From: a virus
Virus record (IMG/VR): IMGVR_UViG_3300044766_000068
Span: 1-41,063 of that record
DNA: 41,063 nt
Strand: one strand, 5' to 3'
Every line of letters begins with the position of its first letter. The stretch's first letter is position 1. Below, in pieces: positions 22,179 to 30,840 of the stretch. Made by a program: the position numbers and the translations under genes. The notes below the pieces were generated by a model, which was not told where the DNA came from, did not search any database, and saw only the letters and a list, made by a program, of their open reading frames with translations.

Positions 22179-23030
22179 CTATCCGACCTTGGTCAGGACG
22201 AGTAGCGTCGCGCGGTGGAGGCTCGAGGTGTCGTTGCCCTGGTCGCGCCGGATCTTGTAGTTGTTCCCGCCGGCTGTCGCCTGGACCGTAATCGGGTCCG
22301 TCCCGTTAGCCGTGACCCGGGCCGAGAGGAACAGGTTGTAGGCGAAGCTGTTGACCGTGAGGAAGTCCAACTCGGTCTCGTCGACCGGCGTGGAAGAGCC
22401 GTTGGCGATCAGGCGCGCGATCATGTCAATGTTGGCCGAGCTCGCAGCTTGGATGCAGACCCGGGCCCAGACGTCATAGACCCCGGCGGCGGGAGTTGCC
22501 GTCGGCCCGTCGTAGAAGGTGTCGGCCGTCGTCATCGTCACGTCGCCCGACAGGGTCGCCTCGGTCCGGGCCGGCGTTGAGGAGGTCCCGAACACCGTGA
22601 CCCGCTTGTCGATGATCTGCCCCGACGAGATGGCCGTATCGCTTGTCGGGACGTCCACCATCGCGAGCGCAATGTGCCCGGAGGGAAGCGCCGGCGGGTC
22701 CGGGTTCGCGGCGGCGGTTCCAGCGGTAACCGTCTTGACGCCGGCGGCGCTCGCGGTGACGAGGTCGATCCGCGGGTGCGTCCCGTCGGCGGTGCCGATC
22801 GTCACGTTCCCGGAGGTGACGGTGACGGCCGTCGCCCCGGCCGACGGCTGGATGGTCCCGGAGGCCACGGCGAGCGTCATGTCCGGCGAGCCCTGTGCGG
22901 TGACTCCGCAGCCCGTCAGGACCCCGACGCCAGCGGTGCCGGCCACGAGGATCGCAATGTCGGCGTCGTACCACTGTGACTGGCGCGCCGGGACGCCGGC
23001 CCCTGCCTGATTCGGGATCGTGAATACCAT
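22179..23030 (-). CDS. Tail fibre-like structural protein
   Basis: 283 residues. The N-terminal part has SQWYDADIAILVAGTAGVGV, VTAQGSPDMTLAVASGTIQP and TAAANPDPPALPSGHIALAM with IIDKRV, a set of blocks found in many siphovirus virion proteins. The C-terminal half is beta-rich (YDVWARVCIQAASSANIDM and similar), like a carbohydrate-binding or fibre knob domain. ATG 23030 is preceded by GAGGAG at good spacing, so a 15-codon upstream extension (to 23075) is rejected. Sits beside the hub gene. Confidence 0.65.
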   Translation of the reverse strand: MVFTIPNQAGAGVPARQSQWYDADIAILVAGTAGVGVLTGCGVTAQGSPDMTLAVASGTIQPSAGATAVTVTSGNVTIGTADGTHPRIDLVTASAAGVKTVTAGTAAANPDPPALPSGHIALAMVDVPTSDTAISSGQIIDKRVTVFGTSSTPARTEATLSGDVTMTTADTFYDGPTATPAAGVYDVWARVCIQAASSANIDMIARLIANGSSTPVDETELDFLTVNSFAYNLFLSARVTANGTDPITVQATAGGNNYKIRRDQGNDTSSLHRATLLVLTKVG

Positions 23031-23041
23031 GACCGACTCCT

Positions 23042-23476
23042 CTAGGTGAGCTGAACGATCCCCTCGGCGTTCCACGTCACGGCGACGTCGCTGCCGGTGC
23101 CGGCGAACGGGAAGCCGCCGGAGTCGATGTAGGCGATCGGGATGGAATCCGAGTCATTCGTGACGAATGCCAGGACTACCATCGCCTGCGCCTGCCGCGT
23201 CCCGGCCCCGAGCGCCGACCAGGTGATGTCGTTGGCGTCGAGCTCGGCGCGGTTGTTCGCGTCGTCGCGATTGACGGCCTCGCCGGTGACCGCCTTGCGG
23301 GCGTAGGACGCGCCGTCGTATTCGTCCAGCGTCCCGATCGCCGAGATCGTGCCCGCGTCCTGGTCGGTGTCCGCCGTCGTGTTCGCCATCACGAGCAGGA
23401 CCCGGATGTCGGAGGTCTGCCAGGCGAGCGTTCCCTTGGCGAAGTGCTCCTTGGCTGGCGTGTAGGCGAAGCTCAT
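23042..23476 (-). CDS. Small virion protein of the tail tip
   Basis: 144 residues. FAYTPAKEHFAKGTLAWQTS then DIRVLLVMANTTADTDQDAG and SYARKAVTGEAVNRDDANNR are blocks seen in a widespread family of small tail or baseplate proteins of unknown function. AGGAG lies upstream of the ATG. Little else can be said. Confidence 0.65.
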   Translation of the reverse strand: MSFAYTPAKEHFAKGTLAWQTSDIRVLLVMANTTADTDQDAGTISAIGTLDEYDGASYARKAVTGEAVNRDDANNRAELDANDITWSALGAGTRQAQAMVVLAFVTNDSDSIPIAYIDSGGFPFAGTGSDVAVTWNAEGIVQLT

Positions 23477-23486
23477 TGTTCGCTCC

Positions 23487-24203
23487 TCACAGCGTTTCGG
23501 TCGCGAGTGGGAGATCCTGCGCCCCGGGGGTCGCTCCGGCCGAGACGACGACCTTCTCCCAGATCCCGGTCACGTCACCGGCGACGAGCGCCGGCAACTT
23601 GAGCCCGACCGACTTCGAGGCGGCCGTGATCCAACGGAAGCAGTTAGCGATCGCGATGCCGATCGTTCCGCGCGTCGTGCCGCCGGCGCCTTCCTTGACG
23701 GTGACCGTGCGGCTCGCCGATACGGTCGTGTGCAGCGCGAACGGGCCGCCGGCGTCGAAGGTGGCGGCGCTCAGGACCTCGGCCGCCCCGTTGAGGACCA
23801 CGGTCTCTACCGTCGGGACGCCCGAGACCAGCCCCCACACGTCGACCGAACGCGTGTCCGCCGCGTCGGAGCGCAGCGAGACCTTGGCCGGTGCCGCGAA
23901 GGCGACGAGGTTCCCGCCGGTCAACTCGTCGTCGTCGGCGTCGTCGAAGCCGAGGCCGATGTAGCCGTCCGAGTGGCTCGGGTCCGTCGAGATCCAGATC
24001 GAGTGCGCGGCGTAGGCGTCGGTCGAGTGTTCGTTGGCGATGAAGATCTTCCGATATTCGGTCCCGCCGGCGACCCGGGACGAGTTGGAGACGTCGGAGA
24101 ACACGTTGTCATCCGTCGCGTCGACGATCGGCGTCGAACTCTTGGCGCCGCCCTCGGAGGCACCCGTGGCGCTCAAGTACCAATGAAGGTCGGTTCGGTC
24201 CAT
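23487..24203 (-). CDS. Hypothetical beta-rich tail protein
   Basis: 238 residues, not recognised. It starts MDRTDLHWYLSATGASEGGA and is rich in Thr, Ser, Asp and Val, with EYRKIFIANEHSTDAYAAHS, IWISTDPSHSDGYIGLGFDD and TVTVKEGAGGTTRG. The fold is likely a beta sandwich such as carbohydrate-binding or Ig-like. It begins 1 bp after the preceding stop. It lies between the distal tail-like gene and the small tip protein. Confidence 0.6.
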   Translation of the reverse strand: MDRTDLHWYLSATGASEGGAKSSTPIVDATDDNVFSDVSNSSRVAGGTEYRKIFIANEHSTDAYAAHSIWISTDPSHSDGYIGLGFDDADDDELTGGNLVAFAAPAKVSLRSDAADTRSVDVWGLVSGVPTVETVVLNGAAEVLSAATFDAGGPFALHTTVSASRTVTVKEGAGGTTRGTIGIAIANCFRWITAASKSVGLKLPALVAGDVTGIWEKVVVSAGATPGAQDLPLATETL

Positions 24204-24204
24204 G

Positions 24205-24612
24205 TCAGCTCCATGTGGGGTCGGGGGCGATGGCCTTGGCGGTGCACAGCCCGTTCTCGGTGTCGACGGTCATGCCGGCGTCGAAGTAGACGTTCAGGGT
24301 GTGGCCAGCCACGTCTTGCCCCAGGATCGCCAGCATGTAGACGTGCTGCCCGGGTGCGACGAGCGCGCGCAGGACGGTCAGGTTGACTAGGTTCTGCGCC
24401 GCCTCGAGGCAGTCGAGGTTCGTGATCAGGAAGGTGAAGCGGCCGGCCACGGGCTGCTGCCGATTGAACACGGGGGTCCGCGCCTGCATCTCCGTCATGA
24501 GGACCTGGGCCCCGAACTCCGCTTCAGCCTCGGGCACGGTCGTGATGAAGTGGACCCCGTCGCTGATGTCGATCCCGTCGATCTTGTGGATCCAGCGCGT
24601 CGCGACGGTCAT
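24205..24612 (-). CDS. Putative distal tail-region protein
   Basis: 135 residues. It opens with RWIHKIDGIDISDGVHFITT and contains TPVFNRQQPVAGRFTFLITN followed by DCLEAAQNLVNLTVLRALVA. Length and position right after the tape measure fit a distal tail or tip adaptor, though no clear family match is visible. ATG 24612 is preferred; a GTG one codon earlier is possible. Confidence 0.5.
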   Translation of the reverse strand: MTVATRWIHKIDGIDISDGVHFITTVPEAEAEFGAQVLMTEMQARTPVFNRQQPVAGRFTFLITNLDCLEAAQNLVNLTVLRALVAPGQHVYMLAILGQDVAGHTLNVYFDAGMTVDTENGLCTAKAIAPDPTWS

Positions 24613-24615
24613 CAC

Positions 24616-27228
24616 TCAGCCCAGCGACGCCAGGAAGCGCAGGTGCTGGATCACGGTGAACTCGTCGTGCGCGTCGGCGAGCTCGATGTGCTCGATGTTG
24701 ATGTGCTGCTCACGCGCACCGGCGCCGCCGGTTCCCGCGGAGCGCCAGGCATCGGCCTGGTCGACGGTCAGGACGGCCTCGCGCTGATGGATGTATGTGA
24801 GCTGATCGTGCGGCACGTAGGGGATCCCGCTCGCTCCGCTGGGGAAGACAAGTGTCCCGCCGACCATCGTCCCGGTATCGACGGACGCTCCGCCCGGTTT
24901 GGCCGTCCAGAGCGTCAGGCCGCCCAGCCCGTGGGCCAGGAGCGCCATCGCGGCCGCGATCTTCGCCTTCGCGGTCGCGCTGGAGATCTCCTCTGCCAGC
25001 GCATCGGTCCAGCGGGTGCCCTCGGCCCGTGCATCGGCCCTGATGAGAGGGTCGGCTGAATCGAGCGCCGCCTTCATGAGTTCCTGGAGCGCAGCCGAGA
25101 CGACGACCTCCGAGCCTGCCGACTTGATCCCGGATGCGATGGCAGCCCTATGCGCCGCGTCAGGGAGGACCGTCCCTCCGACGATCGTCCCGGTATCGAC
25201 AGCTGGGGGCATCGCGGCGAGGGCGGCCGCGATCGCGGCCTGGCTCTGGACCTGAAGCGCGAACCAGCCGGCGAAGCCCCTCAGCTCCGTGTCGGTGGAT
25301 GTCTTGAGGTCGTCGATCAGGCCTTCGGAGACCTTGCTCATGATCCCCGGGCGCGGCTTCAGATCTGCGATCGCGGAGTCGAGCGACGTCGCCAGAGCCT
25401 TGGCATCAGCCCGAATCTGCGCATCGGGCGACTTCAGTGCATCCGTGAGGCTCTTCGAGGTTCGCGCTTTCAAGAGGCGCTCGAGCTCCGTCGTCTGAGT
25501 CAGCGGCTTGTTCTTCAGGTCGGCATTGAGCTGGTCGATCGCCGCATCGATCCCGGAGCGCCGGCTGCGGATCTCGTTCGCAGCGCCGGTCAGGAGGTCG
25601 GCAACCGCCTTTCGCGTTTCCGCCGTCAGGCCACGGATGCCCGCTGGGATGCCGCCGAAGCCTGTCGCCGCGGCGGCCTCCAATGTCGTTCGAGAGGCCG
25701 CAAGATCGCGGGCGGCGGCGTCGACGTCCCCGCGCTCACCAGCCCGGAAGGCGTTGCTCGCGGCCTGTCGCTTCGCCTCGATCTGGGCGGTGACCGCGTC
25801 GAAATCCCGCTGCATGCTCGCGAGCTGGTCGCCATAGAGGGTCCGCCCGAACGGCAGGTTCAGGATGTCGGCCATTCCCTTGCCGATCGCCGCTCGGGAT
25901 GCCTCGAGCTGGTCGAGCGTGGCCGTCTGGACGAATGCGGCAGTCTGGGTCTCGATCGCCGCCGCCTGCTGATTTAGCTGATCGTTGATCGTCGCCCAGG
26001 TCAGGACAACTGCGCCCGCGGCCGCCAAGGCGAGAGCGGGGCCGATTGCGGCGCCGATCAGCGTCCCGATCTTCGTACCCGTGGTCATCCAGGCCTGGAC
26101 GCCGGCAGCCCCGACCAGCGGCCCGGTGATGGCGCCGATGAGCTTCGGCCCGAGCCCCGGGAACGTGAGCGCGAGGCCCGCGAGCGCCGAGCCGAGCGAG
26201 CCGACGATCCCGATGACCGGGCCGGCCGCATTGCCAACCTGGGCCAGGAAGCCGGTCACGTTCTGCACCAGGAGATCGAGGGTCCGTCGCCACGATGAGT
26301 CAATCTTGCGCGCCGCGATCTCGACCTTATCCGCCGTCTCCTGGGTGGTGAAGCCGTAGTTCTCGATCGCCCCGCGACCAGGGGCCAGGGCATTGGCCAT
26401 CTTGGCCCCGGCGAGGGCTCCGAAAAGATCGGCCGCCTTCGTCGCACGTGCGAAGGGATCCTCGGTCGCCTGGATGTCCGCGACGAGGCGCGCGAACTCC
26501 TCGGGGCTCTTCACCTTCCTCAGTGCGTGCTGGAGCGCCATTGTCATGGTGGATGCGTCCACGCCGGCCGAATTGAAGAGGTTGATCAGCTCGGCCCCCT
26601 GCTGCCAGGTCATGTTCGCGGCGGTGAGAGCGGGCGCGACGGAGATCAGCGCCTCGCGGTTGGCCGTGAGCGTGCCGCCGAACTTCTGCTGGCCAGCCTC
26701 CAGCGTGTCGAGGACCGAGAGCGTCTCGGCCAGCGTGAGCTGGTAGGCATCGTGGAGATCGTCCGCGCCTTTGACCGCGGACGCGAAGCTCTCCTGGGCG
26801 ACCAGGCCGAAGTCCGTCAGACGATCGGCTGCCATGCCGACCTCGCCAGCGCTGGCCTGCAGGTCGGTCGTAATCGCCGCGACACCGTCGCCGATCTCGG
26901 TCAGCGAGAGGGTCGTCCGCCGGTTCTGGCGCTGGATCGCGTTCGACATCGCATCCCACTGGGCGCCGGTGGCACCGGAGCGGGCCTGGACGTTCGTCAG
27001 GGTCTCGTTGAGGTCGAGACCCCCCTTGGTCATCACCCCGAAGGCAGCGGCGGAGACCGTCGCGAGCGCCCCAAGGACCCGCCGCGGGCTGAACGCGCTC
27101 TCGATCCGGTCGCCGGCTGCCTTGGCCTTGCCCTCCGACTGCGCGATAGCCGCGTCGAAGCCCGACATGTCGCCACCGATGGCGATGTAGGCATCGAGCA
27201 GCTTCAGGAGGCCGCCGCGGGCTGCCAT
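24616..27228 (-). CDS. Tail tape measure protein
   Basis: 870 residues. Residues about 80-280 match the TP901-type tape measure core (TNVQARSGATGAQWDAMSNA, then GDGVAAITTDLQASAGEVGM and WQQGAELINLFNSAGVDAST). Hydrophobic segments lie at about 330-415 (VIGIVGSLGSALAGLALTF, IGAAIGPALALAAAGAVVL). The helical C-terminal half contains a duplicated VDTGT-VGGT element and ends near HQREAVLTVDQADAWR. At about 0.15 nm per residue it predicts a tail near 130 nm. The gene follows the frameshifted chaperones, as usual. Confidence 0.9.
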   Translation of the reverse strand: MAARGGLLKLLDAYIAIGGDMSGFDAAIAQSEGKAKAAGDRIESAFSPRRVLGALATVSAAAFGVMTKGGLDLNETLTNVQARSGATGAQWDAMSNAIQRQNRRTTLSLTEIGDGVAAITTDLQASAGEVGMAADRLTDFGLVAQESFASAVKGADDLHDAYQLTLAETLSVLDTLEAGQQKFGGTLTANREALISVAPALTAANMTWQQGAELINLFNSAGVDASTMTMALQHALRKVKSPEEFARLVADIQATEDPFARATKAADLFGALAGAKMANALAPGRGAIENYGFTTQETADKVEIAARKIDSSWRRTLDLLVQNVTGFLAQVGNAAGPVIGIVGSLGSALAGLALTFPGLGPKLIGAITGPLVGAAGVQAWMTTGTKIGTLIGAAIGPALALAAAGAVVLTWATINDQLNQQAAAIETQTAAFVQTATLDQLEASRAAIGKGMADILNLPFGRTLYGDQLASMQRDFDAVTAQIEAKRQAASNAFRAGERGDVDAAARDLAASRTTLEAAAATGFGGIPAGIRGLTAETRKAVADLLTGAANEIRSRRSGIDAAIDQLNADLKNKPLTQTTELERLLKARTSKSLTDALKSPDAQIRADAKALATSLDSAIADLKPRPGIMSKVSEGLIDDLKTSTDTELRGFAGWFALQVQSQAAIAAALAAMPPAVDTGTIVGGTVLPDAAHRAAIASGIKSAGSEVVVSAALQELMKAALDSADPLIRADARAEGTRWTDALAEEISSATAKAKIAAAMALLAHGLGGLTLWTAKPGGASVDTGTMVGGTLVFPSGASGIPYVPHDQLTYIHQREAVLTVDQADAWRSAGTGGAGAREQHINIEHIELADAHDEFTVIQHLRFLASLG

Positions 27229-27231
27229 CGG

Positions 27232-27974
27232 TCAGTGCACCCGCATCTTCACGGCGTCAGGAAACCGGGCGGCCAGCCGACTGGCGGTAGCGCGGTACTC
27301 CGCCACGCTCTGGGTCTGGGGCATGCGCGCCTCGCGCCGAGCGTTCCACGCCCGCGCGGCCGCGGGGTCGCGGGCCGACACGTAGCCCTGGTTCACCGCC
27401 ATCGTCATTCGCTCGAGGTCCGCCTCTGCTTCGCGCTTGCGGCGCTTGAGGAGCTTGTCGATCAGGAGGCTGAATTGCCGCGGCGTGAGCGAGGCTTCAA
27501 GCTCTTGGGGGCCACGGAAGGCTGGCCAGCTGGCGAGGGCGAGCTCGTAGAGCTCCGCAGCAGTTGCAGCACGGTTGGGATCAGAATGGCCGGCGGCACC
27601 TTTCGGAGCAGCTCGGCGATCTGAGGGAAGGCCTCATCGAGCACCGCCTTGAGCCCGGTCCATACCTCGCGCTCGGTGGCATGGCTCGCGATCCACTCGG
27701 CGCCCCCGAGCGACCCCGCCTCGTCATATGCGACCAAGAGGTCGATGTGCTGGTCGGTCATCGCCGCCAGGGTCGCGATGAGCTTCGTCCAGTCCTCGGC
27801 GCTGCCCGCGATGGAGATCCAGGCGACGCCGACCATCTCGGCGAGACCCGTCTTCCAGACGCGGTTTCGATCGATGGTGAGGGGGGCCACGGACTTGGCG
27901 TGACCCCCCAGGACGATCCGGATCCAAGTCCGGGTCAGGATCGTCTCTTCTTCGGCAGGCGTGAGCTCGGGCAT
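27232..27974 (-). CDS. Tail chaperone long form made by -1 frameshift (GT-like)
   Basis: The frame from about 27636 to 27232 is open but has no start codon until late, and reads coherently as ELYELALASWPAFRGPQELE, ASLTPRQFSLLIDKLLKRRK and RATASRLAARFPDAVKMRVH. It lies in the -1 frame of the chaperone that ends at 27462. A slippery run GGCCCCC (minus strand, 27507-27513) followed by AAG allows tRNAs to re-pair after a -1 shift. The extended protein would bind both tape measure and tube. Protein-like text in this frame begins slightly before the slip, so the site could be earlier. Confidence 0.65.
27462..27974 (-). CDS. Tail assembly chaperone, short form (G-like)
   Basis: 170 residues from ATG 27974. 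The N-terminal part is mainly helical (PELTPAEEETILTRTWIRIV, RVWKTGLAEMVGVAWISIA, DWTKLIATLAAMTDQHIDLL), as in lambda gpG and gp24-type chaperones that wrap the tape measure. The last 40 residues become Ser/Pro/Arg-rich and are probably read through only rarely. Placement between tail tube and tape measure is diagnostic. It lies 4 bp after the tube gene stop. Confidence 0.75.
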   Translation of the reverse strand: MPELTPAEEETILTRTWIRIVLGGHAKSVAPLTIDRNRVWKTGLAEMVGVAWISIAGSAEDWTKLIATLAAMTDQHIDLLVAYDEAGSLGGAEWIASHATEREVWTGLKAVLDEAFPQIAELLRKVPPAILIPTVLQLLRSSTSSPSPAGQPSVAPKSLKPRSRRGNSAS

Positions 27975-27978
27975 GCCG

Positions 27979-28995
27979 TCACCCGATCTTGAAACGCCAC
28001 GGCAGAGCCGTGGGCGCGTTCGGGTCGCCATAGGCCTCCAGCTCGACCGCGAAGCCCGACCAGTCATCATCGCTGAATGGGATGTCCTGGTTGACGATTG
28101 ACAGGGCATCATCGAGTTCGACGATCAGCGGCAGGCCGTCGAGCCCCACGCCCGTGAGCTTCACGTCGTGGTAGGCCGAGCTTGGGACCCGTCCCGCGAC
28201 AGGCTGGATCGTGGTCACGCCGAGCGACGTCACTTCGATGACCCATTCGTCGACGGCATGGTCGCGGGTGAGCGGGATGCCGAAGGTGAGGCCTGTCCCG
28301 GTCGGGGTGGCCGTTCCGACCGCCGTGAGCTCACGCGTCTCGTAGTGGCCGACGTAGCCGATGCGGACGAAATCGCCGATGCTGAGGGCGGCGACTGAGT
28401 CGACCTTGATGTTGACGGCTCCGGCCGCGACTGCCGTCGCGAGGATCGTTCCGGTGACGGTCTTGACCGCTTCGCCGTTGCCGTGGTCGATGAGCAGGCC
28501 GCCTCCGGCGCTGTTCTCGATGATCGTATTGCCGCCTCCGTTCGTGCCGACGGTCGTGACCTTGACGATTTCGCAGGCAGCCTCGGTCAGGGTGGTTCCG
28601 ATGCGGATGAAGTCGTTGACGTTGACCGTCGAGACGCTTGTCAGGCTGATCGTCGTCGCGCCGAGATCCGGATCGGCCGCGAGGGTCGTGACGAGCCCCG
28701 CCACGACCTGCCCCACGGATTCAGACGATGTGGCGGCCGCGCCCGGAAGCACCCAGCCGAGCTTGAGCGCCGTCCACTCGTTGACCCGGAAGACAACCTT
28801 GCACACGGCCGTCTTCACGAACAGGAGGCCCTTGATCTTGCTCCTGGCGCCCTGGGGGGTCGTCTTGTCCGCGTTGGTCGTGTACTCGACCGTGACCTTC
28901 GGCGGGTCGAACGACGTGCCCTGCTCTTCTCCGTCCACCGTGAGCGACGCCGGCGCGCCGAAGAACATGCGATCCGGCTGGATGGCTGCGGTCAT
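27979..28995 (-). CDS. Major tail tube protein with duplicated insert
   Basis: 338 residues. It begins IQPDRMFFGAPASLTVDGEE and ends with DDWSGFAVELEAYGDPNAPT plus ALPWRFKIG, typical of siphovirus tube proteins. In between, residues about 105-180 and 185-258 look like a duplicated domain: ISLTSVSTVNVNDFIRIGTT versus IKVDSVAALSIGDFVRIGYV, each followed by a strand pair and a DH-containing loop. AAGGAGG lies 10 bases before the ATG, the strongest ribosome-binding site seen, matching its high copy number. Confidence 0.85.
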   Translation of the reverse strand: MTAAIQPDRMFFGAPASLTVDGEEQGTSFDPPKVTVEYTTNADKTTPQGARSKIKGLLFVKTAVCKVVFRVNEWTALKLGWVLPGAAATSSESVGQVVAGLVTTLAADPDLGATTISLTSVSTVNVNDFIRIGTTLTEAACEIVKVTTVGTNGGGNTIIENSAGGGLLIDHGNGEAVKTVTGTILATAVAAGAVNIKVDSVAALSIGDFVRIGYVGHYETRELTAVGTATPTGTGLTFGIPLTRDHAVDEWVIEVTSLGVTTIQPVAGRVPSSAYHDVKLTGVGLDGLPLIVELDDALSIVNQDIPFSDDDWSGFAVELEAYGDPNAPTALPWRFKIG

Positions 28996-29016
28996 TGGTC
29001 TCGAGCCTCCTTCGGG

Positions 29017-29433
29017 CTAGCTGACAATGCGATCGACCATCACCATGTCGAACGCGCCAAAGGCCCGAAACCATCCGGTGTCGGGATCTGCGAATGGTTG
29101 CTGCAGGCCGGTCTCCTCGAAGATCCGGAAGATCCCGATGCCATTCCTGACGACGGGCCCATACCGGTGCAGGAGCGCCGCAGCGGTCAGATACATCTCG
29201 ACCGCCTGATCCTGATCGAGCGCCCAGGCAGAGAGGTTGATCCGCGCCGGGTTGTACACAGGGCCCGTGCGGTGGTGGATCGCCCCAGCCTCGCCCACGA
29301 GGAAGAACGGCGGAGCCTCAGCCTCGAGATGCTCTGTCCGCACGGGGATCGCGGCGAGCGCCGTCGACGGCGCCAGCGCGAGCAGGGCGTCACGGAGGGC
29401 GGCCACGGGGTCGACGAAGGTCGGGTTCGTCAT
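29017..29433 (-). CDS. Tail terminator-like protein
   Basis: 138 residues. VDPVAALRDALLALAPST and PFFLVGEAGAIHHRTGPVYN then NLSAWALDQDQAVEMYLTAA match the general plan of tail terminators (lambda gpU/DUF3168-like), which cap the tube and join it to the head. Coupled to the upstream gene by ATGA and directly before the tube gene. The assignment rests on both order and weak similarity. Confidence 0.65.
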   Translation of the reverse strand: MTNPTFVDPVAALRDALLALAPSTALAAIPVRTEHLEAEAPPFFLVGEAGAIHHRTGPVYNPARINLSAWALDQDQAVEMYLTAAALLHRYGPVVRNGIGIFRIFEETGLQQPFADPDTGWFRAFGAFDMVMVDRIVS

Positions 29434-29885
29434 TGCCCGAGATGCCTTCTGGCGCCGGCGGCAATGAGGGCCGGAGCCTGGCCCTTCATCTTCAGGAGCG
29501 CAGGGACGGCTGCGGGCCGTGCCGGCATCTTCACGGTCCCGAGCTCGACGAAGGCACCGTAACCGCTATTGCTCCCGACGAAGACGACCATGCCCTTCTC
29601 GGAGGGATAGGCGGGCGGAGCATTGCCGTTCTCATCGGCCGCCTCGCCGCCGATCCGCGTCCCATCCAGATAGGCCGCGGTGTGGATCGATCGGCGGAAG
29701 GTGCCGCCGATGCGCGGCGTGCCTGCCTTCGTGAGATCGGTGTTGAAGCTGCGGTGCCCGCCACGGACGACCGCATCGGCCTTCCAGGCGCCCTCCACAG
29801 CGAACCCGAAGTTGAGCAGACCGTAGGCCGTCGCCTCGCGGGCTGCCTTGATCGCCTCGGGATGGCGCACGATGCGGACCGTCAC
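29430..29885 (-). CDS. HK97 gp10-like tail completion protein
   Basis: 151 residues from GTG 29885, which overlaps the previous stop as GTGA. The C-terminal block GYGAFVELGTVKMPARPAAV PALL is split here as GAFVELGT and MPARPAAVPALL, the recurring signature of HK97 gp10-like proteins. The N-terminal half is helical (HPEAIKAAREATAYGLLNF). It finishes the tail end that docks with the head. Confidence 0.8.
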   Translation of the reverse strand: MTVRIVRHPEAIKAAREATAYGLLNFGFAVEGAWKADAVVRGGHRSFNTDLTKAGTPRIGGTFRRSIHTAAYLDGTRIGGEAADENGNAPPAYPSEKGMVVFVGSNSGYGAFVELGTVKMPARPAAVPALLKMKGQAPALIAAGARRHLGQ

Positions 29886-30229
29886 GGCGTCACCCGGCGC
29901 AGATCCGCCTCGAGATGGCGCCCGCGGCCGCCGGCATCGCGGGGAAGTCCGAGGAGCTCGTAGACCAGTCCGCCCATCTTCAGACGGTCCGGCGCGCGAA
30001 GCGTCGCGGTTGCTGTCTTGATCGGCAGGAAGGCGATCGCGTTGGAGATGGCCACACCGGCGAGCTCGCCGGTCGGGACCTCTCGCGCGGCGCGCTCCTG
30101 GAGGTTGCCCTTGATGGGCTCGGCATCGTCCACGTAGCCCTTGGTCAGATTGCCGCGGGCGTTCGCGATGCCGCTCTCGGTGAAGCGGGTGATGGTCAGG
30201 CTGTGGCGGAAGCGGCCGGCGATGCTCAC
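29882..30229 (-). CDS. Head-tail joining (stopper-like) protein
   Basis: 115 residues from GTG 30229 (GTGA overlap upstream). It starts SIAGRFRHSLTITRFTESG and is beta-rich, with DAEPIKGNLQERAAREVPTG and FLPIKTATATLRAPDRLKMG, the size and shape of SPP1 gp16/HK97 gp7-type stoppers. These close the portal after packaging. A reading from 30394 would add only arginine-rich text. Confidence 0.68.
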   Translation of the reverse strand: MSIAGRFRHSLTITRFTESGIANARGNLTKGYVDDAEPIKGNLQERAAREVPTGELAGVAISNAIAFLPIKTATATLRAPDRLKMGGLVYELLGLPRDAGGRGRHLEADLRRVTP

Positions 30230-30837
30230 ACGACGCCTCCGCCGACGAGGTGGGCCACGCCCATGATCGACAACATCGCGGCGCGCGGCGCGAGGCCGGC
30301 GAGGGCCTGGAAGTAGCTCTCGGCGTCGGCGCCGGTCGAATAGGAGGCCAACCCGGCGGCTCGATCGCGCTCTTCCCAGCGCGTCTTGCCCCATTCGAGG
30401 CAGGCCATCGGGAGTTGTGCGGGGATCTCGCCGGTCGTCGTCCAGATGACGTGGATGTAATCGGGATTGCGCCGCCAGCGCGCTGGCGGGCCCTCCCAGG
30501 ACCCGCTCGAGCGTAGGGCGATGAGGCCCCGGGCAGCATCATCCAGGCGCCAGTCGGTCGCCGGGTATGGATCGTCCTCGGTGCCATCGAAGCGAACGCG
30601 GGCGATGCTCGCGATCGCCTTGACCGGAGTCCACGGCAGGGTGAACTCGCGCAGGCCTCGGATCCGGATGATCTGGTCGTAGGAGCCGCCATCGTCGCCC
30701 TCGAAGGCGCGATGGGTCAGCCGGCGGATCTCCGCGTTGATCGCATCGAAGAGCAGGCTGACAGCGTCGACCTCGGGATCCGTTGCGCCCACCCCGAGGT
30801 AGTCGCGGAAGACCTCGAACTCGATGACGGCTCCCAC
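30226..30837 (-). CDS. Head-tail connector (gp6/gp15-like adaptor)
   Basis: 203 residues. VIEFEVFRDYLGVGATDPEV and SLLFDAINAEIRRLTHRAF form the helical start usual in adaptor proteins, followed by strands in LREFTLPWTPVKAIASIARV and helices around ACLEWGKTRWEERDRAAGLA. Such proteins form a ring on the portal. It lies 3 bp after the preceding gene and just before the stopper gene. Confidence 0.75.
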   Translation of the reverse strand: MGAVIEFEVFRDYLGVGATDPEVDAVSLLFDAINAEIRRLTHRAFEGDDGGSYDQIIRIRGLREFTLPWTPVKAIASIARVRFDGTEDDPYPATDWRLDDAARGLIALRSSGSWEGPPARWRRNPDYIHVIWTTTGEIPAQLPMACLEWGKTRWEERDRAAGLASYSTGADAESYFQALAGLAPRAAMLSIMGVAHLVGGGVV

Positions 30838-30840
30838 GGC

